A DNA stretch of 39,962 nucleotides, taken from Thermoanaerobaculia bacterium. Lineage in GTDB: Bacteria; Acidobacteriota; Thermoanaerobaculia; Multivoradales; JAHEKO01. The translations under genes and the position numbers were made by a program. Where the stretch lies: contig CALZIK010000129.1 of NCBI GenBank assembly GCA_945787635.1, positions 1-39,962 on the forward strand. The letters run 5' to 3'. Position 1 is the stretch's first letter. The number at the start of each line of letters is the position of its first letter. Positions 18,128 through 26,158 of the stretch are shown in pieces. The notes beneath the pieces were generated by a model. That model did not search any database, was not told the DNA's origin, and saw only the letters and a list, made by a program, of their open reading frames with translations.

Positions 18128-18955
18128 TCATCCGGTCTTCGCGCGAGCGATCTGGCGCCACGCCCCGAAGGCGAGCAGGATCACAGCCAGCGCGCAGACG
18201 ATCGCGGGACCGCTGGGCAGGTCCCATCGGTACGACGCGAACAGGCCCAGAACGCTCGCCGTCACGCTGGTTAGAGAGGCGATGCCGATGCGAGCGGGCC
18301 AGCTCGAGCTCGCGGCGAGCGCGATGATCGCCGGAGCCACCAGGTACGAGAACACCATCAGCACTCCGGCCATCTGCACCGAAATGGTGATGACCAGAGC
18401 GAAGGTGGCGTAGAAGAGAAAGTCCCAGAGGCGCACATTCAAGCCTTCGGCAAAAGCCTCCTCGGGATGCTCCGAGATCAGAATGAACTTGTGCCGGAAG
18501 AGGTAGTGGGCAACACCCACGCCGGCGTAGATAAGCAGAGTCGTCGCCACCTTGGGCCAGCTGACCCAGAGGATCGCGCCGGCCATCAGCTCCTTGATCT
18601 GCTCGGCGCCCTCCGGAGCGCGGTCGGCAACCACGATCGCCGCCGCCGAAGCAATCACGAAAGTGATGCCGATGATCGCCTCCTGCGGAACCCTCCCCTC
18701 GCGCATGCGGGTAACCGCGAAGATCGCCGCACCGATGAGCGCGAAACCCAGCGAGAACGTGTAGGAGGCGGGAGTTCCCGGCGGGTGACCGGTAACCGCC
18801 AACGCCACGACCGAGCCCAAAGCCGCGATCTGAGCCAGGGCAAGGTCGACGAAGATCACCTCACGCAGGAGGACGTGCAGACCGAGATAGGCGTGGATGC
18901 CGACCAGCACCAAACAGGCGGCAAACGGAGCGGCCATGAATTCCAGCGCATCCAT
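18128..18955 (-). CDS. ZnuB-like metal ABC transporter permease
   Basis: A 275-residue inner-membrane permease of the ABC-3 family with eight or nine hydrophobic segments. HAYLGLHVLLREVIFVDLALAQIAALGS near the start and FSYLVAPAIIALAASSS near 215 are typical of ZnuB/TroC permeases for Zn or Mn. ATG at 18955 follows GGAAGG and lies 14 bp after the ZnuA-like stop. No ATP-binding subunit gene is found beside it; the next gene downstream is the sugar dehydrogenase. The ATPase must come from elsewhere if this transporter works as a normal ABC importer. Confidence 0.88.
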   Translation of the reverse strand: MDALEFMAAPFAACLVLVGIHAYLGLHVLLREVIFVDLALAQIAALGSVVALAVTGHPPGTPASYTFSLGFALIGAAIFAVTRMREGRVPQEAIIGITFVIASAAAIVVADRAPEGAEQIKELMAGAILWVSWPKVATTLLIYAGVGVAHYLFRHKFILISEHPEEAFAEGLNVRLWDFLFYATFALVITISVQMAGVLMVFSYLVAPAIIALAASSSWPARIGIASLTSVTASVLGLFASYRWDLPSGPAIVCALAVILLAFGAWRQIARAKTG

Positions 18956-18969
18956 CGCGAAACCCTTCC

Positions 18970-19998
18970 TTAGGAGCCGAAGGCCCGTTTGAGATCGTCG
19001 ATCCAGCCGTCGACCAGTTCGAAGTAGCCCTCGGCCGAGACCTCCATCGGGCTCAGGGCCACGATGACCGACGTCGCGCCGGCTCGCTCCGCGATGGTCT
19101 CGATCTGGCTGCGGCTGAAGTAGGTCGCGGCCAGAAGCACCTTGACCTTTTGTGTCTTGATCGTCTCGAGCAGCTCGAAAACGTGTTTGGCTGATGGGGG
19201 GATGCCGGGCTTGCGCTCGACGAAATCGACCACTTCGAGCCCGAAAAGGTCGGTGAAATAGATCCAGTTGCCGTGATAGGCCACGATCTTTTTCCCTCGG
19301 AAAGAAGCGGCCTTGCCAAGCCAACCCCCCAAACGGTCGAGAAGAGGCTTGCCCTCGTACTCCTTGGTCTTCAGAAACTCGAACAGCTTGCCCTGGCGCG
19401 CCAGGTCGTCGAGAGTCTCCGCGCCCAGAAGCTCGACGAGCTCGTTTCCGTACAGCGCCTGGTCAATGCGCCGCGCGAATTCGGCGAGCCCGGCCCGGTA
19501 GGTCACCGCGCCCGCGGGGTCCACACGCTCGAGACCGGCTTCGATATTGGCGGCGATCCTCTTGGCATTGATCGGGCTCGTGTGAATGTGCGGGTTACCG
19601 AAGATGTGCACGTCGCCGGCCTCACGGCTCACCGAATCGGGCACGTCGAGCATGGCGACCCCTGCGCTGGCACTGACGTACCCCGGTTCTCCACTCCGGA
19701 TCCTACGGTTCCCCGACTTGTCGACCAGGGTCGGCGCCCAGAGCTCGAGATCGAGCCCGGTGCTGACGAAGAGATCGGCGCGTTTCAACATCAATGCAAA
19801 CGACGGCTTCGGCTTGACGAAGTGGGCGTCTTCGTCGCCTCGGGAGATCGCCTCGGCAACGACGCGGTCGCCGCCCACGAACTGTGCGATCGCTGCGTAG
19901 GCCGGCAGTGTCGTTACTACTCTGACCTCCGCCGCCACAGAAACGGCCTGAAGCGCGAGCGCCGCTGCCAGAAGAAAAAATGTGATCGGTTTTGGCAT
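18970..19998 (-). CDS. ZnuA/TroA-like metal-binding periplasmic protein
   Basis: A 342-residue protein with signal peptide (residues 1-23, end near SVAAE). It has the cluster A-I layout: VVTTLPAYAAIAQFVGGDRV, then DAHFVKPKPS with the first His, GNPHIHTSP with the second, and VAYHGNWIYFTDLFG with the third. The site that usually supplies the fourth Asp/Glu/His ligand is near TYFSRSQIETIAERAG and is not obvious. The long His-rich loop found in ZnuA is absent. Its ATG overlaps the stop of the upstream beta-barrel gene (TGATG), so the two are tightly coupled. Zn is the favoured metal, with Mn or Fe possible. Confidence 0.88.
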   Translation of the reverse strand: MPKPITFFLLAAALALQAVSVAAEVRVVTTLPAYAAIAQFVGGDRVVAEAISRGDEDAHFVKPKPSFALMLKRADLFVSTGLDLELWAPTLVDKSGNRRIRSGEPGYVSASAGVAMLDVPDSVSREAGDVHIFGNPHIHTSPINAKRIAANIEAGLERVDPAGAVTYRAGLAEFARRIDQALYGNELVELLGAETLDDLARQGKLFEFLKTKEYEGKPLLDRLGGWLGKAASFRGKKIVAYHGNWIYFTDLFGLEVVDFVERKPGIPPSAKHVFELLETIKTQKVKVLLAATYFSRSQIETIAERAGATSVIVALSPMEVSAEGYFELVDGWIDDLKRAFGS

Positions 19999-21332
19999 CA
20001 ATAGCTCTCGTGCTTGTGCGGGCCGGCGGCCCAGGTCAGTTGAATGGTGAAGCGATCATCGCGCTCTCCCGAAGGCTGGAGCTCGAACAAGCTGTACTCG
20101 GCGCGTAGCCGGACGTACTCGCTCTGCCACCAGGAGAGGTACGGGACGATACCGGTCGTGTGGCTGTCGGAATCGAGAGGGTCCTCGGCCCTGTCGAAGC
20201 GAACGCCGCCGTAGAGATTGCGCCGCACCAAACCCTCGACGTCGGTGTAGGCACCGACCGCATCGTGTCGAACGCCAAGGTCGTCTTCGCGCTCCGAGAA
20301 GAGGATCTCGGTGCGCCAGGTCAGGCCCCGGTACTTGGTCCTGCCGGCCGGCTGCCAGCTGTAGGTGAAATCGGTGCCGTAGACCCGGCTCGCGCCGCCG
20401 GTGGCGGTCTTGCCGGCGATACCCGAGACGCCCCACTCGAAGTAGCTCGAGCCCGCCAGCTCCCAAAAGTTCTTGAGCCGGCCCAGAATCGCCAGGTCCT
20501 CGAATTCCTCGCCGCCGAAGGCGGCCTCGTTCTCCCCGTCGGTCACCTCGAGGGTGACCTCGTTGGCCGTTGCCCAGGGCTTCGGGAGAAGCCAACTGAA
20601 GGAGAGACCTGTCTGACCCAGCCCCTCTTCTCCGAAAAGGGTCTGGTAGACCAACGGGTATTCGGTCTGCGGCAGGGCGTGCAGATGCTGGCGGTTGAGC
20701 GGCCCGAACCGCTGCCGGAACTTCCCGGCGAGAAGATCGAGGCCCCCGGGGAGCGAGCTGTAGTTGACGTAGGCCTCCTCGATCTCGAGCCCCTCGTCGC
20801 CCACCGCGAGCGTGACGCGGGTACGCGAAAACGGATCCAATGCGGACTGCAAATCGAGCTCGAACTCCTCGAAAGCGAATTCGTCGCGCTCATCCCCGAG
20901 CGTCGCGCCGAGCAGAATGCCGGTAAACGAGATCTCGGGATTCAGAAGATTGAGGCTGCCCTCTCTGCCGGTCGCCGTCGCCGTGATGGGTACAGGAACG
21001 GCGGATGAGCTCGGTTCGGCCGACTCGTCTGCGGCCGCCTCTCGTGCAGCCGCGCGCAGCGACGCGAGCTCGTCCTGCGCAGCGGCGGGCGGCTCGGTGG
21101 CAGGCGCCGGACTCTCGAGCGCGCCTTCGAGCTCCTCGATCCTTCCTTCGAGCGCAGCAATCCTGCGCTCATACTCCGCCCTCAGCGAGGCGAGCTCGCT
21201 GCGAACGGCCGCGACCGCCTCGGCGGACTCCCTCTGGGCTCGAGCCGGCGCTTCCACCCCGCTCAAAAGCAGCAAGAACGCCGCCGCCATTGCGGGACTC
21301 TTCCATAGTCTCAAACGTTGGATGGGATGCAC
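19998..21332 (-). CDS. outer-membrane beta-barrel protein with N-terminal coiled coil, metal-uptake linked
   Basis: About 444 residues from a GTG at 21332, which is preceded by GGAG at 10 nt. A signal peptide (MAAAFLLLLSGVEAPARA within residues 15-32) leads to a coiled coil at about 35-70 (RSELASLRAEYERRIAALEG), as in porins that anchor to peptidoglycan. The rest is a string of amphipathic strands such as EFAFEEFELDLQSAL, TRVTLAVGDEGLEIEEAYVNY and LRAEYSLFELQPSG, ending in a strand and HKHESY. Proteins with this shape are often labelled zinc-regulated outer membrane receptors, and the tight coupling to the ZnuA-like gene supports metal entry. No plug domain is present, so TonB dependence is doubtful. 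Confidence 0.78.
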   Translation of the reverse strand: MHPIQRLRLWKSPAMAAAFLLLLSGVEAPARAQRESAEAVAAVRSELASLRAEYERRIAALEGRIEELEGALESPAPATEPPAAAQDELASLRAAAREAAADESAEPSSSAVPVPITATATGREGSLNLLNPEISFTGILLGATLGDERDEFAFEEFELDLQSALDPFSRTRVTLAVGDEGLEIEEAYVNYSSLPGGLDLLAGKFRQRFGPLNRQHLHALPQTEYPLVYQTLFGEEGLGQTGLSFSWLLPKPWATANEVTLEVTDGENEAAFGGEEFEDLAILGRLKNFWELAGSSYFEWGVSGIAGKTATGGASRVYGTDFTYSWQPAGRTKYRGLTWRTEILFSEREDDLGVRHDAVGAYTDVEGLVRRNLYGGVRFDRAEDPLDSDSHTTGIVPYLSWWQSEYVRLRAEYSLFELQPSGERDDRFTIQLTWAAGPHKHESY

Positions 21333-21462
21333 GATCTTCGGTCTCCTCTGGTTCCTGGGCTCGATGCGTCGGACGTTCAGCGCCGCCGGCCTCCCCCAGA
21401 AAGGAGCGACCGCCATTCCGTGCCAGAAGGCGCGCACGCAGCCGATTCGGGGGCTTGGGGAC

Positions 21463-21813
21463 CTAGACCCGAGGCGGCGCGCGGGGCGATCTGTAACGGG
21501 GGAGGTCGAGATCACCTCGGTCAAAGCGCGGCATCGGTACCGGACGGTCCGCCGACCCGGCGGCCGCGACCTGCACCCCGACCGTAGCCTCCCTCGCCTG
21601 TCGCTTGTCGAGGACACATTCCGCGCAGTGACGGTCCCGGACCCCGGAAGGACCCTCGATGTGGAGCATCGGGTCGAGCGCCTCGTGGCCCGTGACCACC
21701 ACTTCGCCCTCGTGAAATGAAGCGCGCAGACCGCTTTCGGTGTGGCCCAAAGCGGAGAGTGCCGGCAGGAGCAGGGCTCCGAGGGCCAACCCGATCGTGA
21801 TCGAACGCCTCAT
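21463..21813 (-). CDS. small secreted Cys/His protein heading the metal-uptake operon
   Basis: A 116-residue protein with a clean signal peptide (MRRSITIGLALGALLLPALSALG). The mature part starts HTESGLRASFHEGEVVVTGHE and has DRHCAECVLDKRQ in the middle, a possible metal site with His and a CxxC pair. The tail ends PRYRSPRAPPRV. Small secreted proteins with one Cys pair and an RAPP-type end are common beside copper or zinc receptors, but I cannot assign a family. It is 130 bp ahead of the beta-barrel gene on the same strand and is probably the first gene of that operon. Confidence 0.6.
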   Translation of the reverse strand: MRRSITIGLALGALLLPALSALGHTESGLRASFHEGEVVVTGHEALDPMLHIEGPSGVRDRHCAECVLDKRQAREATVGVQVAAAGSADRPVPMPRFDRGDLDLPRYRSPRAPPRV

Positions 21814-21888
21814 TGCTCACCGATGGTACAAGAACGCTGCCATCGTCGGCCTTGGCGGCCCCCAGTCGGCGAAGCGGGCCAAGATATA

Positions 21889-21907
21889 GTAATCTCAGAA
21901 GTAATCT
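21889..21907. promoter_or_regulatory. direct repeat AGTAATCT x2, candidate operator
   Basis: AGTAATCT occurs at 21889-21896 and 21900-21907, 11 bp apart or about one helical turn, in the AT-rich gap between the divergent metal-uptake operon and the gene at 21944. Two identical half-sites on one face of the DNA suit a regulator dimer. It is not a clear Fur or Zur palindrome. Confidence 0.3.
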
Positions 21908-21943
21908 TTGATCTGTCTGCGCGCTGCGAAAAGGAGGCTTCTC

Positions 21944-22480
21944 ATGAACTCACGTCTACCCCTTGCGTTCCTCGTCGCCTTGGCCCTGCTGACGGGAGTC
22001 ACCTCGGCGCCCGCGCAGGCCGGAAACACCGTTTCTCAGTTCACCTTCGCCAACAACTTCTTTTCCGCCTCGCCCGCGTGCCCCGTCAACCAGTTCCCGA
22101 CTTTCGAATCGATCGTCCCGGTGCCCGCGATCATCGATCCCTTCGAGGAGGATTTCATTCCGTTCTTCTGCCAGATTCAGGTTGACAGGAAGGGGAACCC
22201 GGTCAAGAAAGCCAAAGGCACCTTCGAGACCGACCTCATCGTCATCGACAACGTCACCGGCGAGGCCGAGACGTTCCCGATCCGCTCCGGCAAGTTCAAG
22301 ACCGGCTCCAACGGCATCGATACTTTCGACTTCGATATCCCCGCCGAACTCTTCGCCGACGGCTTCGAGTCCGGAGACGTCTCCGCTTGGTCGTACACTC
22401 GCTCGGACTTCACGAACAAGAAAAGGGCCGACAACGCCTCGGTGAGTTGCGGCACTTCGTCGAGCAAGAGCAACAACTAG
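21944..22480 (+). CDS. secreted protein with GFESGD element, function unknown
   Basis: A 178-residue protein from an ATG with a strong AAGGAGG site 6 nt before it. The signal peptide is MNSRLPLAFLVALALLTGVTSAPAQA. Two Cys pairs are possible (PACPVNQFP and FCQIQV). A strand-rich middle (KGTFETDLIVIDN) precedes ADGFESGDVSAWS near residue 144, then a short Ser/Asn-rich tail with one Cys. The GFESGD block also occurs in the sugar dehydrogenase of this window. The strong ribosome site suggests high expression. I do not recognise a family with a known role. Confidence 0.75.
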   Translation: MNSRLPLAFLVALALLTGVTSAPAQAGNTVSQFTFANNFFSASPACPVNQFPTFESIVPVPAIIDPFEEDFIPFFCQIQVDRKGNPVKKAKGTFETDLIVIDNVTGEAETFPIRSGKFKTGSNGIDTFDFDIPAELFADGFESGDVSAWSYTRSDFTNKKRADNASVSCGTSSSKSNN

Positions 22481-22515
22481 CGCGTCGCATCCGAGCAGAC
22501 CATTACAATCGCCGC

Positions 22516-24090
22516 GTGCGGCGAATCCTGGTTATCTGTGTCGTCGTTCAGGTGCTCCTCGGCTTCCTCGCGGCGAAGATCTATCTCACTCGGCACAACA
22601 CGCTGCACGCCAACGGGCGGTGGTCGTCCACCAAGACCCAGCTCGAGCGCGGCGTGCTGGGGTCGTTCGCGTTTGTGACCGAGAGTCAGAGCCTCGCGGG
22701 CGGCACTCTCAACCTCGGCGCCTGGCACGGCTTTCAGGAGGTCGTCCTGCGAGAGACGCTTGCAGCCCCGGAGTCGATCGCGTTCGATTTGCGGCTCGCC
22801 AAGGGCACCGACTTGACGGCCCTCTTCGACCGCGACAAGGACGGCAATTCGACCGGCATTCGCTTCAGCACCGCCCGCCGGCATCCGAACGCTCTCCTCG
22901 AAATCGCTGCCGACGGAGAGTTCCTGAGCAAGGCGCTGTTCGGCGCTCGGGTCGTGCCGGCCGACACCTGGTACCGAGCTCGAATCGAGCTCGCCGGCGC
23001 ACGCGGGGTGGTCCGGCTCGACGGCCACGAGCTTGGAGACTTTACCCCTGCCAAGCGCCCGGACCGATTCATCGGGTTCCGAGGTGGCGGCTCCAAGCCC
23101 GTCCTGCTCGACAACCTCGAGATCATGCTGGTCGGAGGCGAGCGAATCATCGAAAACTTCAACGCACCCCGAGGCCTCATCGGACCGGCGCTCGCGGTCT
23201 CGGTGGCGCTCGTGGCCCTCACCCTCGGTCTCTACACCCTCCTCAAGCGACTGGCCAACGAAAACGAGAAGAAACTCGCGCTCTCGTTCTTGATGGTCAA
23301 TCTCACGGTTTTGGCGATCGGGCTTGTCCTGTTCGTGTTCGTCCTTCTTCGCGCCGGCTCCTACCCCGGCATCGGCCGGGCTTTGCAGGAAGCCGAGGCG
23401 GCGTTTCGGAAGGGCTCCACCGAGCAGGTACTCGCCGACATCCGCGACCGTCACTCTCCACCTCCCGAGGCTTCCGCCGCCGACGGCAGCGTGCCCCACC
23501 GCATCCTCCTGCTCGGGACGTCCCAGACCTGGGGCGCCGGCGCCCGGCGCGACCAGGAGACTCTAGCTCGAGTCCTGGAAGCCAAGCTCAACGGTCGCTC
23601 CGGTCCCGGCCGGGGCTTCGAGTGCATCAACGCGGGTTTCAGCTCGCTCAGGGCCGCTGATCTGGTGCCGATTCTCGAGCGCGACATCCTCTCCCTCGCG
23701 CCATATGTTGTGGTGATCAACCTCGGCACCAACGATCGCTCGACCGGAACCGGTTTCGCGTCGAGCGTTCGCGAGCTCGCGCTGGCGGCCCGTCGCGCCG
23801 GCGCTCGCACCATTCTGGTCAAGGAAGCCAACGAGACGGGATCGGTCGATCGAGAGCAGCTCGCCCGATTTGCGGATCTCGACCGGGTCGGTGCCGAGCT
23901 CGGCCTGCCGGTAATCGACATGCACGGCCACCTCAGGGAGCGTCGGGACACGGGGTTTCTCTGGTGGGACGTGGTCCATCTCACCAGCTACGGCCAGCGG
24001 CTGGTCGCGGAGAAGCTGATCGAGGAGATCGAGCGCCTCGACCAGGTCACGACCGTGGCGCCGACGCCCTGGCCGCACTCACGCCGGTGA
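22516..24090 (+). CDS. membrane-anchored SGNH/GDSL hydrolase with LamG-like domain
   Basis: About 524 residues from a GTG at 22516. An N-terminal membrane helix (ILVICVVVQVLLGFLAAKIYL) is followed by a beta-sandwich around 30-215 and two more helices (LIGPALAVSVALVALTLGLYT; LTVLAIGLVLFVFVLL). The C-terminal domain from about 325 carries SGNH blocks: LLLGTSQTWGAG (Ser nucleophile, GTS in place of GDS), VVINLGTNDRS (Asn and Asp) and DVVHLTSYGQ (catalytic Asp-x-x-His). Such enzymes remove acyl groups from lipids, polysaccharides or cell-wall sugars. The layout, with sensing sandwich and hydrolase around helices, suggests work on envelope polymers. It starts 35 bp after the secreted GFESGD gene. 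Confidence 0.78.
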   Translation: MRRILVICVVVQVLLGFLAAKIYLTRHNTLHANGRWSSTKTQLERGVLGSFAFVTESQSLAGGTLNLGAWHGFQEVVLRETLAAPESIAFDLRLAKGTDLTALFDRDKDGNSTGIRFSTARRHPNALLEIAADGEFLSKALFGARVVPADTWYRARIELAGARGVVRLDGHELGDFTPAKRPDRFIGFRGGGSKPVLLDNLEIMLVGGERIIENFNAPRGLIGPALAVSVALVALTLGLYTLLKRLANENEKKLALSFLMVNLTVLAIGLVLFVFVLLRAGSYPGIGRALQEAEAAFRKGSTEQVLADIRDRHSPPPEASAADGSVPHRILLLGTSQTWGAGARRDQETLARVLEAKLNGRSGPGRGFECINAGFSSLRAADLVPILERDILSLAPYVVVINLGTNDRSTGTGFASSVRELALAARRAGARTILVKEANETGSVDREQLARFADLDRVGAELGLPVIDMHGHLRERRDTGFLWWDVVHLTSYGQRLVAEKLIEEIERLDQVTTVAPTPWPHSRR

Positions 24091-24115
24091 GTGGCGGCCA
24101 AGCCAACCACGACTC

Positions 24116-24838
24116 CTACTCTGCGTCGAGCACGAGCGCGTCGAGCGCTAGATGCACCATGTCGTCGAACGTCGTCTGGCGCTCGTCCGCCGAGCTTCTA
24201 TCACCGGTGATGAGCTGGTCACTGACGGTCAGGATCGTGAGCGCGCGGGCGCCGCACTCGGCGGCCAGGCCGTAGAGTCCCGCGGCTTCCATCTCGACGG
24301 CAAGGACGCCCATTCGCTGCATGGCGTCGGAAGGACTCGGCCCGGCGCCGTAAAAGAGATCCGAAGTGTGCACCAGGCCGGCCTTGATCTCGAGGCCCAG
24401 AGTCTCGGCAGCGCGCCCGGCCGCACGTAGAAGTCGGAAATCCGCGACCGCCGCGAAGTCTTTGCCGTCGTAGCGACTGCGGTTGACCATGGAATCCGTG
24501 CACGCGCCGACCGCGAGGATGAGATCGCGGATCTCGACGCCCGGCGCGAAGCCCCCGCAGCTTCCGACCCTCACGAGGCGGCGCACCCCGTACTCGACAA
24601 TCAGCTCGGTGGCGTAGATCGAAGCCGAGGGGACCCCCATGCCGGTGCCCATCACCGAAACCGGCATGCCCTTGTAGCTGCCGGTGAAACCGAGCATGTT
24701 GCGCACGGCGGTGACCTCGGTGGCGTCGTCGAGGTGATTCTCGGCGATGTGTTTGGCTCGCAGCGGATCCCCGGGCAACAGCACCGCTTCAGCGAAATCG
24801 CCCGCTGCGGCGCTGATATGCGGTGTGGGTGTCGGCAT
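24116..24838 (-). CDS. deoD: purine nucleoside phosphorylase DeoD
   Basis: A 240-residue hexameric-type PNP. It starts [30 protein letters not shown], split here over the nucleoside and phosphate site (Gly20 and Arg24 equivalents). [17 protein letters not shown] near 64, VRVGSCGG near 88, [14 protein letters not shown] near 180 (ribose-binding Glu) and [10 protein letters not shown] near 204 (catalytic Asp) are all present. It converts purine (deoxy)nucleosides plus phosphate into base and (deoxy)ribose-1-phosphate in the cytosol. AAGGAA precedes the ATG. This is the second nucleoside phosphorylase in the window and is distinct from that at 691-1428. Confidence 0.95.
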   Translation of the reverse strand: MPTPTPHISAAAGDFAEAVLLPGDPLRAKHIAENHLDDATEVTAVRNMLGFTGSYKGMPVSVMGTGMGVPSASIYATELIVEYGVRRLVRVGSCGGFAPGVEIRDLILAVGACTDSMVNRSRYDGKDFAAVADFRLLRAAGRAAETLGLEIKAGLVHTSDLFYGAGPSPSDAMQRMGVLAVEMEAAGLYGLAAECGARALTILTVSDQLITGDRSSADERQTTFDDMVHLALDALVLDAE

Positions 24839-24912
24839 CGTGACAGGTTCCTTCTTGAAAACCGATCGAGCTCGGTGCGGCGACGGAGTGTGAATCGTGG
24901 CGAACCGCGGCC

Positions 24913-24918
24913 ATTCTA
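24913..24918 (-). promoter_or_regulatory. candidate -10 element (TAGAAT) for deoD
   Basis: GCTAGAAT on the minus strand lies 74 bp ahead of the deoD ATG, in the divergent gap with the gene at 24990. The same octamer appears before the desaturase and kinase genes in this window. Confidence 0.4.
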
Positions 24919-24989
24919 GCTAACCACAAGAGGGTTACGCGGAAGCCGAAGTTCGGCAGGGAATCAGGTACAGTTCCGCTGGCCGGGCC

Positions 24990-26156
24990 ATGAAGATGCG
25001 ACGGACTCACGACCTCACGCGGCTCGGGCTCCTGGCCGCGACGATTGCTCTCGCTCCGTCGCTCATCGGCTCGACCGCGGGCCAGGAAGTACCTGCGGAG
25101 TTAGCGTCGAGCTCGACGGAAGCGGAAACTCCACCCGTCATCCGAACCGGCGTGGTCGGCATCGAGCTCCGGGAGCGCGGCGCCCTGCTGGTGGACGACT
25201 TCGAGGGCGACGAGATCGACACCTCGAAATGGAGAATCTGGAACAGCGATGCGGGCAAGGCGCAACTCGACGTGCAGGACGGCCGTTTCGAGATCCGCGC
25301 CAAAAGCGGCATGGGCCACAACGGACTCTGGTCGCTCGACGCCACGCGTTTCAAGGACGTCACGTTGGTCGCGCGCATGAACATCCAGAGCGAAGGCGAC
25401 AGCCCGCACGACCTGTTGCTGCATCTGTGCGGCGGCGATGCGCCGACGAGCCCGGATCATTGGATCGAGATCTCGATGAGAGACATCGGCGATGGGAAAG
25501 CGAGATTTGCCGTTGACGCGGGCGTCGAAAAGGGCGTCTTCACCGAGCGACACAAAGAGCTCGTCCTCGACAGAGGAACCGACGAGGGTTTCCTGGCGCG
25601 GCTGTCTCTGGACGGCAGCAGCAACCTGTGCACAACCGAGGTGCGTGATCGCGATGGCGAGTGGCACGAAATCGCCGAGCCCATTCCCTTGCGGCTGCGA
25701 ACCACCCACGGCGAGATCAAGATGCGCGGCGGCTGGATGAGAAAGCGAGGGGACCGACGCTCTTCGAGCGTCGGCTGGTTCAAGAGCGTCCGAATGTACC
25801 CGCGCGCAAAGGCACACCCGGTTCTGCTACGGCTGGTGAAGCGCGATGGTTCGGCTATCTACTTTCGCGAGAACGGAGCCTGGCCACCCAGAATCCGCGT
25901 CGGTGACGAGGAACCCAAAGTGCTCGAGGATCTCGCCGTGGAGCTCTGGACGGCCGACGGTGAGACCCTGATCTCGCGAACTCAGTCGTCGTTCTCCCAG
26001 GGCCACTACATGTTGCCGGTAGACCACGACACTTGGGATGTTTTTCCAGTCGGCGCTCTCGTGCGCGTCTCGATCGGCGACCGTTCGCTCGGAGAGGCCC
26101 GGATCCCGCTGGACCGGCTCTACCCGGACGACGTCTACGACGTTTTCATGGAGTGA
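24990..26156 (+). CDS. secreted LamG/concanavalin-like domain protein, function unknown
   Basis: A 388-residue exported protein; the signal peptide covers about residues 1-31 (LGLLAATIALAPSLIGSTAG). The block LLVDDFEGDEIDTSKWRIWN near 66-85 is a classic opening of a concanavalin/LamG-like sandwich, which runs to about residue 270 with strands such as VTLVARMNIQSEGDSP. The C-terminal 110 residues (RLVKRDGSAIYFRENGAWPPR onward) look like a second small beta domain. No catalytic residues can be named. It may bind carbohydrate or cell surface. The next gene begins 3 bp after its stop, so the methyltransferase is cotranscribed. Confidence 0.75.
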   Translation: MKMRRTHDLTRLGLLAATIALAPSLIGSTAGQEVPAELASSSTEAETPPVIRTGVVGIELRERGALLVDDFEGDEIDTSKWRIWNSDAGKAQLDVQDGRFEIRAKSGMGHNGLWSLDATRFKDVTLVARMNIQSEGDSPHDLLLHLCGGDAPTSPDHWIEISMRDIGDGKARFAVDAGVEKGVFTERHKELVLDRGTDEGFLARLSLDGSSNLCTTEVRDRDGEWHEIAEPIPLRLRTTHGEIKMRGGWMRKRGDRRSSSVGWFKSVRMYPRAKAHPVLLRLVKRDGSAIYFRENGAWPPRIRVGDEEPKVLEDLAVELWTADGETLISRTQSSFSQGHYMLPVDHDTWDVFPVGALVRVSIGDRSLGEARIPLDRLYPDDVYDVFME

Positions 26157-26158
26157 AC

